From positions 66,063,393 to 66,127,392 of the forward strand of contig OV884059.1 of assembly GCA_930367215.1 (NCBI GenBank): a stretch of DNA of 64,000 nucleotides. The letters are read 5' to 3'. The notes under the pieces are model-generated. The model made no database searches, was not told where the DNA came from, and saw nothing but the letters and a program-made list of their open reading frames with translations. The DNA is from Pollenia angustigena (taxonomy: Eukaryota; Arthropoda; Insecta; Diptera; Polleniidae). Shown here in pieces: positions 34,481 through 45,960 of the stretch (positions are counted from its first letter, which is position 1; each line of letters begins with the position of its first letter). A program made the translations under genes and the position numbers.

Positions 34481-35073
34481 TATTATTGTTTTGTACGTTA
34501 ATAATACATTTTTTTACAATATTGTTAAAGATTTGCTTTAAAAAACCAAAGGACTAAATAAAACCTACAAACGGTTACCCAAACGTATGAAAAAGTATGG
34601 AGTGTTTTTGTGTGAATGTCGGTCATTCGGCCCTTAAGAACAAAGAAGGACTCGTGTATTTTTATTGTGGTATGAACTTGTTGTAGTATTGCTACCTCCT
34701 GATATTTAAATTCGCGTTACCAAGAATTTAAAATTGGTATCTAATTCATAGTAATGCATACGTTATATTCTTATTTCCAAAAAATATATATTCAGGCCTG
34801 TCAGAGAAATCAATTCCGATCGAAAGTGATTACGTTTTATGTGAAAAATGAAACTGATTACGTTTTATGTGAAAAATTGATTTCTGTGAAAAGTCTGATT
34901 AACTTTAAATGCTCATTCACAATGGCAGCAGCCATTTCGTTTTTCATATGTCTCAGCAACAGCAACAATTTATTTTGAGTTCTAAATGATGTTTTTGAAA
35001 CTTTTGAAATTAAAATTTTAACAATTTGTGTTGAAGATAACATCCCTCAGTTTGAAATTTGAAGTTAACTACT
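34481..35073. other. AT-rich DNA with a short duplication
   Basis: TGATTACGTTTTATGTGAAA occurs twice in tandem (34827-34846 and 34855-34874). No gene recognised. Confidence 0.6.
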
Positions 35074-35081
35074 TGTGCTAC

Positions 35082-35670
35082 CAGGGTTGTCAGATTTTTT
35101 TGAGCTCCATCGCCAAACCGGATGTCAGAAATCGCCAAACGTCGATTTTGTTCAGTTTTTGTAAAATATTCTTTTTTTTTTAATTAAATTTTGCATACAA
35201 AAAACTCTAGTATAAATTTTCAGTCAAAAATCGCCAAAAACTGGGAAAAAATACAAAAAAGTCGCCGAAGTAAATTTTGTTTCTGTAATTTTTTTTTTAA
35301 ACAACATAAAATGGAGATCATATATGTATTCAGTTAAAAACTTAAATTAAGTACACAAGTCTATAAGATCGTACACTTCAGCCTCACCGATTTCATTACT
35401 GGAGTTTTGACCTACATACTATTAGAATTACATAGTGACTGAATATAAAATTCACTTAATATGTTTTTTTATATAAGTAATGATAACAAAAATTACAAGT
35501 TGTTAAACAAAATTGCCGAAATAATATAAATGGTAAAAATAGCCAAGTTAATCGCCAGTTATATCAGAAATCGCCATAAAAGTCGCCAGTCGCCAAATGG
35601 AAAATCCCATCGCCAAACACTTTTCAAAATCGCCACGTTTGGCGAGAAATCGCCATATCTGACAGCCCAG
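35082..35670. mobile_element. hAT-type MITE with 8-bp duplication
   Basis: Left end CAGGGTTGTCAGAT and inverted right end CTGGGCTGTCAGAT; the octamer TGTGCTAC flanks both sides (35074-35081 and 35671-35678). 589 bp. Sub-terminal regions carry many copies of ATCGCCAAA/TCGCCA, densest in the right 150 bases. No coding capacity. CAGGGTTG ends and the 8-bp duplication place it with hAT elements. Confidence 0.9.
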
Positions 35671-35711
35671 TGTGCTACATATAATTTTATCTGACGTTGT
35701 ATTAAAATCTA

Positions 35712-36569
35712 CACAGAAAAAAATCAAGTTAAAAACGTAGAAAACAAGGTTGATTTAAAATTTTTCGGTGGTGATTTTGCTTCATACTTTTTTCATGTTA
35801 ATTCAACCTGATTTTACAATAACTGCGAACAACATTTTTTTCTTTTGAAATAACTATAATTCATGTTAATTTAACATTGCAGTAAAGTTAGAGCAAAATG
35901 TAATTTATATTGAAATAACAATCGGAATCACGTTGAATGAAAGTTATTTCAAGTTGAAACAACGTGAATTTCATGTAGAATAAAATTGGTTTGAGAGTGT
36001 TTTAACAGTGTGAAGAAGCTTCAGAGAGAACATATGCATTTATTTAAGAATAATTCAAAACACTTACCCCTGTAACACATGTTTCACTTATTTTGTATTC
36101 TCCTTTGTTAACAGAAGCATAAGCAGAATCGCCCGATATGGTTTACGTCATCATTCTACTTTGAAAACTTGATGCACTATTTAACTAAATAATTTTAATT
36201 AAAAGAATACGGGAATTGTCTTCTTTTTATAACATATATTAAAAATGAAAATAAAAAATGTACATACTTAAGTATGTATGCATGTTAATTTAACAAGATA
36301 AACTTTTGATTTTAATATAAAACAGGTTTTTATGGATTCAATATTGAATCCATATTTATTTATATTTTAATATTTTTTTTTATTTTTTTATTTTTTTAAC
36401 AGTGAATAATATTAAATATACGTAATTTAAGGTTATTTTAATATTTTTCATTTAAGATTAATATGAAATAATGATAAATTTAAATGAAGGGCATACTTTT
36501 GCTGAAATTTACTATGATTCTCAATCAACATTTTTCCATGTAAATTTTACATTGGTATTTTTTTCTGTG
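35712..36569. mobile_element. MITE with CACAGAAAAAAAT ends
   Basis: Left CACAGAAAAAAATC and inverted right CACAGAAAAAAATACC, each preceded by TA-containing flanks (CTA and TGTA). The interior is rich in CAACGTG, AACGTGAATTTCATG and AATTCAACC motifs. Ends of this kind are frequent in dipteran non-autonomous DNA elements; superfamily not certain. Confidence 0.6.
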
Positions 36570-36624
36570 TGTATACACTTGTTTAAATATTACCATTTAT
36601 CCAAATTTTTTTTATATTTTTATA

Positions 36625-37147
36625 CAGTCAAATCCCGATAATTCGTAACCCGATAAGTCGTAATTCCCGACTATTCGTAATAAACTGTCGGTCCCTTGAA
36701 AAAATCTCGTTAATTCGTAAAATGTACATTTTGTTCCCCTCGCTAATTCGTAATTTTTTTCAAATAAAATCTTCTTTACCTCTTATAAATCGTAATTTGT
36801 TGCTTAATATCTCTTATAATTCGTAATAAAAACAACAGAAACGTGGAAAGAATGATTTTTTGTTTGCCGCTATATTTTTGCGTGGGTTTTTGCTTGGGTG
36901 TGGGTTTATTTTCTTAAGATCAGTTTGTTACATGAATAATTGTTATATATAACTTTTATGTAATTTATTTTTAACAATTGTTTTTATGTTTTTTTTTATC
37001 GTTTTGGTTAATAAATTGAAAAGCTCCGTTAATTCGTATTTATTTTATTTTAACCCTGTTTAATCGAAACCCCGCTAAATCGAAAACCCCTATAATTCGT
37101 AAGAAATGTCTGGTCCCTTGCGATTACGAATTGTCGGGATTCTACTG
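36625..37147. mobile_element. pogo-like MITE, TA duplication
   Basis: Left end CAGTCAAATCCCGATAATTC and inverted right end CAGTAGAATCCCGACAATTC; TA at 36623-36624 and 37148-37149. Numerous TAATTCGTAA repeats lie in both halves, plus CGGTCCCTTG and TGGTCCCTTG. CAGT ends with a TA target fit the pogo/Tigger branch. 523 bp, no transposase. Confidence 0.8.
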
Positions 37148-37154
37148 TAATTAG

Positions 37155-37345
37155 GCTTAAGTTCATCAAATTTAATTTTTATTGAATTATTTTTATGAAG
37201 AAAGGAATTTTACAACATGAAAATTAATTAAAATTTTTATTGATAATCTTTCATTCTTGACTGACCTGAGATTTGAACCCAGGCGGCTGGTTACCCTGAC
37301 ATGTTTCGATCGCTACCACTCGATTTCCTCAGAGGGATTTGCCGT
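37155..37345 (-). repeat. tRNA-derived SINE-like element, copy 2
   Basis: On the minus strand: A-box-like AAATCGAGTGGTAGCG (37311-37326), B-box-like GGGTTCAAATCTC (37268-37280), then CAAGAATGAAA and a ~100-base tail closely matching 4970-5075. The 186-codon plus-strand open frame that starts here is antisense to it and has no motif. Confidence 0.65.
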
Positions 37346-38163
37346 CTTACACTTGCAGCCATCGACGACTGCTGACGCCAATAGTCAAACATCAATCCTT
37401 AATCGAAATTGTATTTTAACCTTTGGTAGATCGAAATTTGCTTTTCTGAATGATTATCCATGTTTAATTCTCGTACTTTTGTCAAGAATTCTTCTTGAAG
37501 TCGAAAGTACATTATTTCGTGTTTTCATTCTTTTTTCTGATGACCTTTTTCAGCACAACTTAAAGGACAAATGTACACATAGAGCTCGTGCCTTAGCTTT
37601 TACAATAATCAGTATTGTGGTTATTTTGTTGAACTATTTATTTATGGCCAGGGTTCGAGCCAATAACAATCAATATAAAACAAATGGGAACTTTTTTTCA
37701 CTCCTGTACATATTTTTCATTTATCTTTGTTTTTATTTATTTCAGTTAAAAAAATTTATTATTAGCCGTATAACGCTAAATTGGACCAAATTTCACCGCT
37801 ATTTAAGTATCCAATAAAGTATTTTCCGACCTTCACGAAATTTTTTAGTGTAACATTTAGTCTTATGAAACTAAATTAAGCCAAATTTTACTGCGAACCC
37901 GTTATGTGTTACGGTTCATGCGGCTTTAATATGGTAACTATACTAAATTATGGGCAGATCTTCAGGTCTCCAAGCGCCGAGTTGTTGTTACTTTTTCCAA
38001 TAGTGCTGACATTGCTAATACATTTTCCAATTCCTTTGCTACTTTGGATCTAAACTGATTGTTAAAAACCTCTTCCATCACGCTTTTATTAAATTTATCT
38101 CTAAAACTTAGTATATTCCCTTATTGCTGGTCCTTCCATTCATTCATTAGAAAATATTTTCAT
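37346..38163. other. AT-rich DNA with a short family-A fragment
   Basis: 37815-37935 (CCGACCTTCACGAAATTTTT, TTATGAAACTAAAT, ATGCGGC) resembles the family-A internal module. Nothing else recognised. Confidence 0.45.
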
Positions 38164-38578
38164 TTACTATATTAATTTTCATATTAATTCGAATGTGTAT
38201 TCTAAGTCAAATTACAATTTATAAAGTTTTCATACTTTAATAGTTTTATTCCTTAAATATTTTCCAGGAATACTTTCTATGCACTATCAGAAAGCTTTAT
38301 AAATTATAATTTGACTTAAAATCAGTGATAACCAAGCCCCGAACTAACCAAGCCCCGAAGGCACGCAAACAAAAATATTATGTACTTGGGTGCGGTCGCA
38401 GAGACTGATGATAGCCTGATGTTTTGAAACGAACAAAGTTGTTGTAGACATGTGAATTGCCGACCGTGTCTGGGTGAAAAATACGATTATTAACTTACTC
38501 GCGAGCCTATGGAGTGGTTATCACTGCTTAAAATACACATTCGCAATAATATGAAAATTTATATAATAAATGTTACCC
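38164..38578. mobile_element. Nested hairpin elements
   Basis: Outer arms: TTCATATTAATTCGAATGTG at the left and, inverted, TTCATATTATTGCGAATGTG at the right; the outer repeat resumes as CAGTGATAACCA (38316-38327) against GTGATAACCACTCC inverted. The left arm is split by an inner element (about 38201-38314) with its own inverted ends TAAGTCAAATTACAATTTAT and TAAGTCAAATTATAATTTAT. Two insertion events are therefore stacked. Non-coding. Confidence 0.65.
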
Positions 38579-38920
38579 ACCATGAGAAATAAATTCCCAG
38601 ATTGTTTATGATCATTTATTAAAAAACATTGTTTTATATATACCTACATTGATAGTTTTCATTGTTTTACGTTCATAAATTGTTAGTTTGTAATATTTTA
38701 TTGGTACGGATTTTTGCCTAAAATAGCACATCAAAGTTTTACGTAGCCGGAATGTAACGCACTTCGTTTCATTAACACGTTGGCTGCCACCATATAAAAA
38801 AAAGTCATTCCAATATTTTTTTTTTTTTTTAATAACAGTTTCAAGGTGATTGTTTTTGAGTTATTTCGCGTTCTTACCTTGTCTTTAGTAATTCTTGACG
38901 ATTGGTGAGTGTTTTTAGCC

Positions 38921-39000
38921 TGTGACCACCGGTGGTTCACATGGCACTTTACTCATAAGTGTTTTAAAGTAATGCCATGTGTACCACCGGTGGTCACACA
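38921..39000. repeat. CACCGGTGG palindrome pair
   Basis: TGTGACCACCGGTGGTTCAC and, inverted further on, TGTGTACCACCGGTGG-type sequence pair through GCCATGTG to form an ~80-base hairpin. Each half is also a palindrome on its own. Related palindromes occur at 40611-40676, on the other side of a family-A repeat. Confidence 0.7.
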
Positions 39001-39276
39001 TGTATTGAAATTTTTAGTTTTATTATTGTTGGAAGAAGCGCCGCAGTAAAATAGGCTAAAAAAGGATCAACATATTGTGGTCAATGCAATGGTGACCCTG
39101 CCTTATGCCTTGAGTTCTTCAATAAAATCATAAGTATTGTGACTTTTCTAAATTTTTTTAAATTTTTTCTTTCTTATGCATTTAATTTTAAGTTGAAAAT
39201 GAATTAAAATGTCCAAAAATGAATTAAAAAAATAATATATTGTCAAAAAAAAAAAAAAAAAATGAAAAAAACAAAT

Positions 39277-40510
39277 TAGAGTGCTATATTCAGCTGTGCC
39301 GAATCTTTGATACCCTCCACCGACAGTTCGAATGTTTAAGGAGTAATATCTGTATGATGTTATTATTATCTTAAACTGTGACGATTTGTTATTAATTATG
39401 GTTTTAGGCGACTAAACTGTTTTCCGGTAGTAGGGTTTATATGGGGCCTAGGGTAAATTATTTACCGATCATCACGAAATTTCACAGCGTCATTTCTAGT
39501 CCTTTAAAACTGTGACGTACCGATTTCTGTTATGATAGCATTATTAATTAGGGTTTTAGGTGTACTAAACTGTTTTCCGGGAGTAGGGTTTCTATGGGAC
39601 CTAGGGTAAATTATGAACCGATCTTCACGAAATTGCACAGTATAATTTACGGTCCTATAAAACTGTGACGAGGGTTTATATGCGGCCTAAGGTAAATTAT
39701 GGATCGATCGTCACGAAATTTCACAGTGTTATTTATAGTCCTAAAAAACTGTGCAGTTCCAAATTTTGTTACACTAGAGTTATTTTTTACGGTTTTAGGG
39801 GTACTAAACTGTTTTCCGGGAGTTTTGTTTATATGGGGCTTAGGGTAAATTATGGACGGATCTTCACAAAATTTAAGAGCGTGATTTCCAGTCAAATAAA
39901 ACAAATTTTTGCGAAATCGTATCTCATTCCGTGCCTTATTCCAGCATTTATGTTATTTTTTGTAACAAAATTATCAATTTTTTTAGGTGGTGGTTCCACA
40001 TTTTGATTCATAACTCTGGTCCTACTGAACCGATTTTGCTGGATTTCAATCCCAAACTGCTTAGGATAACTACAAGCAATTTGGCACCAAGTTTGTTCAT
40101 TTCTTTTGAGTTGTTCGAAAGTAAGCGTGTTTTCAACAGACTGACAGACAGACAGACGGACATGACTAAATCGACTTAGAATTACTCAAGGATCCAGAAT
40201 ATATATCTGTGGCATTTTGACAAAACATCTTAACTCGAATTTTAAAAGTTGAAAAAAATGTTGTTAATCATGCGAATTTTCATTCAAAAAACATTTTTGT
40301 TTAAGTTGTTAAAATTTTGTATTATAAACGAAATTTTTCTTTAATTTTGATTTATTTTATTATTTAATAAAAATGATTTTTTCACCGAGTTTTTTTAAAA
40401 AACTTTTTGGCTACCTTATCTCGACTTAAGATGTTTTGTCAAAATGCCACAGATATACTTTATGGGGTCTGAGATGAATAATAAAAAACTATTTGTGGTG
40501 GAGGGTATAA
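39277..40510 (+). repeat. Mini-me/DINE-like repeat, family A, near-complete
   Basis: Starts around GTGCTATATTCAGCTGTGCC, then ATACCCTCCACCGACAG; ends TGTGGTGGAGGGTATAA. Inside, a module (TTTTCCGGGAGTAGGGTTTA, GGGGCCTAGGGTAAATTATG, CGATCTTCACGAAATT) repeats about four times at ~100-150 bp spacing. Then come the TGAACCGATTTTGCTGGATT block, GACAGACAGACAGACGGACA (the GTCY run on the other strand) and the GGATCCAGAATATATAT block. It is interrupted by the 40207-40452 element. No coding capacity. Confidence 0.85.
40207..40452. mobile_element. MITE inserted into family-A repeat, CTGTGGCATTTTGAC ends
   Basis: CTGTGGCATTTTGACAAAAC and its exact inverted partner end the 246-bp element, continuing through ATCTTAA. 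ATAT lies on both sides (40203-40206 and 40453-40456). The unbroken site is visible in the copy at 54124-54146 (inverted), where CCAGAATATATATACTTTAT is continuous. A truncated second copy lies at about 46882-47080. Confidence 0.85.
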
Positions 40511-40610
40511 AAAAATCAATGTTAAAAATTCAACTTGTGTGAGCAGAGCCCTAAAAAAATGTATACAGTAAAAAGAATATAGTTTTACCAGGACAAGTAA
40601 AGTATACATG

Positions 40611-40676
40611 TGCACCACCGGTGGTACACATGGCCTCATAGTAAAAAAATATGTGACCCACCGGTGGGTCACATTG
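40611..40676. repeat. Two further CACCGGTGG palindromes
   Basis: TGCACCACCGGTGGTACACA and TGTGACCCACCGGTGGGTCA, with CATGGC/ACATTGC at their edges as in the 38921-39000 block. Confidence 0.65.
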
Positions 40677-41878
40677 CAGTGAATAAAATAAAAATTGCAT
40701 TATTGCAATGAACAGTTAAGTATCAGTATTCAATATTTTCATTACTGAAAGCATTTCAATGAAAAGGTTTCCTTCCTGCAACGAAACGTTTTTTTTTCCA
40801 GTGTATGTACCATGAAGATGGAATTTTAATTAACATTGCGCGATATCTGTTTCAAGTAATATATACATACGTCTTACGGAAAGTGAATGAAAAAGGTGTT
40901 GACCTCACTTGATGAGATGTAGATGATCTGGCTGATCTATCGAACGCGGAAACATTTTAGCAAATATTCCTCGACATGCCTGTGAACTTGACACAGGTTA
41001 ATTTATAAATAAAAAAAATTTATAATTAATTGTTAATTCCTTTTTAAGCAAATTAACTATTAAACCATTATTTATACGCAGTCTTAAGCTAATGAAAAGT
41101 AGATATTTTTAGTTGTAACTTCTTGACATAATTTGAATTTTTTTATTTTATAACAAGTTTCTCTTTTTCTGCTTGTATAGAAAACAAAAGAAAGAAAAAT
41201 TAAAAAAAAATAGTTTCTTAATTTGTTTTTATTTACCCAGTTACGTCTAGTTAAACAGCTTTTTTTAATTTTTAGTATTTTTTTTCATTTGATTTACACA
41301 AAGTCATCCGTTCAAGCAAAACTATTGCAATTTATAAGCCAACTACTTCAAACTCAACACTCAGGCACTAGTTAAATTCGCTGGTGATGGTGGTATTTGG
41401 ATGGAATTTGTACTCGTGGTTTAAGTTGGAGGTTGAAATTTTCTCTAACTAGACAAGTCGACCAAGAAGAAGCTCAACTTAAACATAGTAAATCAAATAT
41501 TTGTTTCTGCTGCTCTGTCTTCCACTCAACTAAACTCCACTTCCATTGTCTGGTATTTTTTCAGTTGGCTTTAAATTATTTTTTTACAACTAATTGTCTA
41601 CGGACGACCTTTATGTAAAAAATACAAAAACTTGCAACACTTTTTTATGTCAGTTGGTATTTTATTTTTTTTTATTACTTCGTTTACTTTAACTTCATGT
41701 TAAAAAAAAATATGTTTTGTTGTTAATTTATTGTAAGTAAATAACAGTGTTTTTGGTTTATTGTTTTTATTGTGTTTTGTAATTTTACAAAATTTAACGG
41801 TTTAATACACTCCAGATTGGGTAACACTCGCATTTACTTGTACAACTAATCGATTTCATTTATAAAAATATACCATTA
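40677..41878. other. AT-rich DNA, nothing recognised
   Basis: Homopolymer-rich sequence; the 73-codon frame at 41397 has no motif. Confidence 0.5.
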
Positions 41879-41879
41879 A

Positions 41880-42272
41880 ATCAGAATCACTTTCAGAGTC
41901 GATCTAACGATGTCCGTCCGGCTTGCTGGTTGGCTGGCTATCCATGTAACCTTGTGCGCAAAGGTCTTAATTTTGGATATAATTTGATCATTTAATTAAA
42001 TTTATAGGTTCTTATTGGCACAAGGACCAAGCCTATTCAAAATGGGCCGAATCGTAGGACCTCGAGGGGAGATATGGGGAAATTTCTGCCTCTCAGAAAC
42101 TACCAAACCGATTTTAATGAAATTTAAAACATAGATAGATCCATATATGGACACATACGCATGATTCTCCATGGGTCCCGAATAGCGTGCACTCTTGTAA
42201 ATGTGTTTTAAAATACTGTGGTTTCGGGTATCATATAGTTGGGCTTGGCCGACTGTACTTTCTTACTTGTTT
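41880..42272 (-). repeat. Family-B repeat, minus strand
   Basis: Minus-strand order: ACAAGTAAGAAAGTACAGTC start, TATGTGTCCATATATGG, CGGTTTGGTAGTTTCTGAGA, GGGCCGAATCGTAGGACC inverse, the TTGTGCGCAAAGG inverse, CGGACGGACATCGTTAGATC and AGAAAGTGATTCTGA. The 3' terminal GTGTGGGTATA block is missing, so it is truncated. Confidence 0.7.
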
Positions 42273-42454
42273 TTTTTTTTTTTGGAATATCTATTGGTCC
42301 ACATTTGGGTCGTAGCTATTTTTATTGTGAATATATTGGCTAACAAATATGTATAACTAGAAACGATTTGACTTTAAAATCATTAATTTATAATAAGTCG
42401 TATGCAAGTTAGCATATTTTTCACTGACGGGCATGGCTTATTCAATTTAGAATA

Positions 42455-42605
42455 ATCTTCTTTGAGCGATATTCCATAGCTTCAATACCCTGTTTAAAGT
42501 AAGAACTGTCCAGTTTCTTTAAATAACCATCAACCGCAGACTCCACCTCTTAACTGTTCGCAAATCTTTTACCGCTTAGTAATTTTTAAAGTTTGAAATA
42601 ATTCA
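42455..42605 (-). pseudogene. C-terminal remnant of a mariner-type transposase
   Basis: Minus-strand translation reads LLSGKRFANS, stop, EVESAVDGYLKK and YFKQGIEAMEYRSKKI before a stop. Relatives end with a block of the form LxGKRFxSxEEVxxAVDxxLxx ... FYxxGIxxLxxRWxKC, so this is the tail of a mariner-family transposase with one internal stop. The rest of the gene is not recognisable upstream (higher coordinates). Confidence 0.5.
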
Positions 42606-43866
42606 AGCGAGCGAAATCTTTTTTATTTTATATTTTGGTTATAAATATGATTGATGCCATGTCTAAAATCGGTATTACGATGTCCTTAAAATTTTTGTCA
42701 CCTCGAGTTATTCGCTTAGCAATTACCCATTGATTCAGACGAACAGGGTGAGAGATTTCACTGAGTTATTATGACGATAGAAATCCGATGCAAAGTAAAG
42801 CAATGGGGGCCCATGCTAAATTTTGCTGTTGTGCATGTAAGATAAACAGATTCAAATCTGCAACGAAAGGAAAAAGAAGCAGGAAGTGTTGATTATGAAG
42901 AGCCTTTATACACTTTAGGAAGTTGTGGTGAATCAAATTCGGAATGATCAAGATGAATTTCAACAGCCAAGTAAAATAACGACGTGAGTGTTACAGTACA
43001 AATTTTTTTTACAAACCAAACTTCTTTTATGACATGAATTCATATATTTTAAGTCGTCCGTTTTTGTTTCATGCGCTCAAAACTCAAAGATTCGTTTAAA
43101 ATTTGAGATTTGCAGGTAAGTAGGTCAACAAAAAAACGAATCTCTTGGGCTTGAATTTTAGAGTCATCCGAAGCAATTGCATCAATAAAATGTAATAAAC
43201 CTTACAGCTTGTGAAGTCAAAATTTGTGAAAACAAGTAAGAGTGCTTATTTGGTTATGCTGAATCTTCGAAACACTCCACCTGCAGTTAGAATATTTTCG
43301 AAGTGGGCTTTTTTCTTCTTTGAGCAAACATCCAAAGTGCGTGATATTTCGAAAACGGGAACTTTATGGAAAAAAGCCTTTGGGCAATCGTCATCATATT
43401 AGATACACTATCGACGAACCATCAAAGTGCATGATTTGCAGAACCACTGTCGCACCGTGTTATTAGTGGTTAATAAATTATTGTCATATTTAAACAAAAC
43501 ACACTTTGAGGCAACTATAATATGGTTGTGGGTTCTTGATGGAGTCCCTATTTCACCATAATATGTATGCCGGTGACAATAATATGAAAAATGTTTCTTC
43601 TCTTGAAACAGCTATTTATTTTTGCTAGAAAATGTATTCCATTTAATCTACTTAAAATTGGTTGGACTATAATACGATAAAAAAATATTATTTTTTTTAT
43701 TTATAAAGTCTAATGGAAAACGGCTCATATTTTTACATTCCTAGTTTTTGTATTCTACTTTTTTTTATTTTTTTTCTCTATTACCAAAAGATATAAGTAG
43801 AATTTGGGCTCCCTTTTGAAGTATTATATACAGTGGGTTTCGGTACAGGGGCATACACGGAAAACA
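42606..43866. other. AT-rich DNA, possible transposon debris
   Basis: No motif-bearing frame. A block around 43548-43595 (TTTCACCATAATATGTATGC, then CGGTGACAATAATATG) resembles 21399-21434 near the nested hAT-like element, suggesting a shared decayed repeat. Confidence 0.35.
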
Positions 43867-44457
43867 ATCAGCCCAATTATAAATATTCCCTGGGAAATGA
43901 GCTCCAGGGGAATAAGATATTCCCGGGAATAAAATTCCCTTATTCTAAACAGACGGGGAGAATAGTATTATGGGAAAGGGAATTTCAAATTTTTGCTGAC
44001 AGCTGTTTTGCTTTCAGCTGTGTTGTGTTGACTAAAAACTTGTAAAAATTTTGCAAAAAGCAAGCATGCATTGCATTTCGTGCAAACTGTTTTCAAACTC
44101 AATATAAAAAATATTTCTGTGGAATACAAACGAAAAAATGTTGATAGAGTTGTACTCTGTTTATATACGAAAAACATGCGAAATGTTTCTAGCAACATTT
44201 TTATTTTTCGTGCGAAACAAGTGCAGCTCCTATTATTTCGCACGGAATTTTAAGCAACAACTAATCATTTTTTGTAATTTTTTATTTTGTTTTTGTGAAG
44301 TGGGGTTTATTTATAACAAGCGTTGCAAAAAGAAAAATGTAGAAAAGTGCAAAAATTAATAATCAAATTAAATTTTTTTGTTTTTTACTATAGAAAATAA
44401 TTAAAATAAAATTGTTTTAAACTTTTTAATGACATTTATCAAAACATATGGTTTTGT

Positions 44458-44759
44458 CATAGATGGGGGTAGTGCACTTGTTTAAAATTATTGCAATAAT
44501 TTTGTTAATGTTGAGTGATGAATTGAAAATTGGCAATCTCACTACACATAAGTGACTATAATGTTAAAACATTTTGTGGGTTAAAAAATAGTTTGATTTA
44601 AAATCAAGAAATCATCAGTTTATTGCAATTTTTTTTTTCTTCACTTATTTGACTAAAAATTTTGCACACAATTTAAAATACAAAACTTTTTTGCAGTTTT
44701 ATTTAGTGAGAGTGCAATGTTGATTTAAGTCAACATTTATTGTACTACCCCCATCTATG
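44458..44759. mobile_element. MITE with CATAGATGGGGGTAGT ends
   Basis: CATAGATGGGGGTAGTGCA at the left and CATAGATGGGGGTAGTACA inverted at the right, with weaker pairing further in. 302 bp, non-coding, nested in the 43868-46310 element. No clear target duplication (GTTTT is near both ends). Confidence 0.7.
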
Positions 44760-45408
44760 GTTTTTACTTACCTTCAAAAATAATGTTGCATACTGGTAAC
44801 TAATAAAAACGGTAAGTTTTGTAAAACTGCGGGATAGATAATATTGATACATGACAAAATTTTCGTGTGAAATAATCAATGTTGCTCAACATTTTTCGCA
44901 GGTTCGAACAGAGTACTAGGCTAAAGAAATAAAATAATTTTTAATAAAAAACGAGCAAAGGGTTGCTAGGGGAGAGTTGCGTGGTAACGCAAACCCCCTT
45001 GAGTTGCCGCAAACGTTGTTAGTATATAAATATATTATTATACATAGGCGACGCAGGATATCCCCTGGAACAGTGGCTTCTGACCCCTAACATAACTCCT
45101 GAAGAGGGGTTGACCGAAATGTCATTGAAAGAACCAATGGTGTCCTCAAAAATAGATGGAGATGCATTCTTGGTGCTAGAGAGCTGCATTACGCTCCAAA
45201 GAATCTTTGTTGAGCGTTCCGCAACATCTGTTTCACAACTACCGAAGAGAGTAATATGGTGTCCTAAGCCTCACAACAGTAGTTGTCTGCAGCCCAAAAT
45301 GTGTATAAGAAATAATATTGGAAACAATTTGTTTTATTTTACGTAAAAAACACGCCACGTATACGTTTTTGTATACTTTGTTATTAACAAATAAACAAAA
45401 TAAACACA

Positions 45409-45960
45409 AGTAAGAAAGTATAGTTGGTCAAGCCCGATCATAGGATACCCTACACCACAGTATTTAAAAACACATCATGCTTATGTGTCCATATAAATAT
45501 GGATTTATCTATGTTTATAAACTTCATGAAAATCGGGTTGAAAGTTTGTGAGAGCCAATTTTTTTAAAAGTGCAAACATTTTGTGTCCATATAGATATGG
45601 TTCTATCTATGTTTTAAATTTCATTGAAATCGGTTCGATAGTTTCTGAGAGGAAGAAATTTCCCCCTATCTTCCCTCGTGGTCCTACGATTCGGCCCATT
45701 TTCAATAGGCTTGGTCCTTGTGCCAATAAGAATCTATGAACCAAATTTTATCAAATTATCTCCAAAATTGCGACCTGTACTTTGTGCACAAGGTTACATG
45801 GACTGCCAGCCAGCCGGACGGACATCGTTAGTTTGACTCAGAAAGTCATTCTGAGTAGATCGGTATACTTTAAGGTGGGTCTAAGACCACTATTTTAAGG
45901 CGTTACACACATCAGCACAAATGCATAATACCCTCTCCACTATTGTGGTGTGGGTATAAT
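45409..45960 (+). repeat. Mini-me/DINE-like repeat, family B, short complete copy
   Basis: Begins ACAAGTAAGAAAGTATAGTT, TACCCTACACCACAG; contains GTGTCCATATAAATATGG, the GGTCCTACGATTCGGCCC block, GCGACCTGTACTTTGTGCAC, CCGGACGGACATCGTTAG and the GGTCTAAGACCACTATTTTA block; ends ACCCTCTCCACTATTGTGGT, GTGGGTATAA. It gives the uninterrupted site for the 31832-32419 insertion. Confidence 0.85.

Noticed and set aside
37257..37817. 186-codon plus-strand open frame
   Set aside because: Its first third is antisense to the SINE-like repeat and the rest is Leu/Phe/Tyr-rich low-complexity sequence typical of T-rich DNA. No motif, no conserved start context.
40500..40512. GGTATAAAA at repeat ends as TATA promoters
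   Set aside because: The same word is the conserved terminus of every mini-me-like copy here, so it is an element end rather than a promoter signal.
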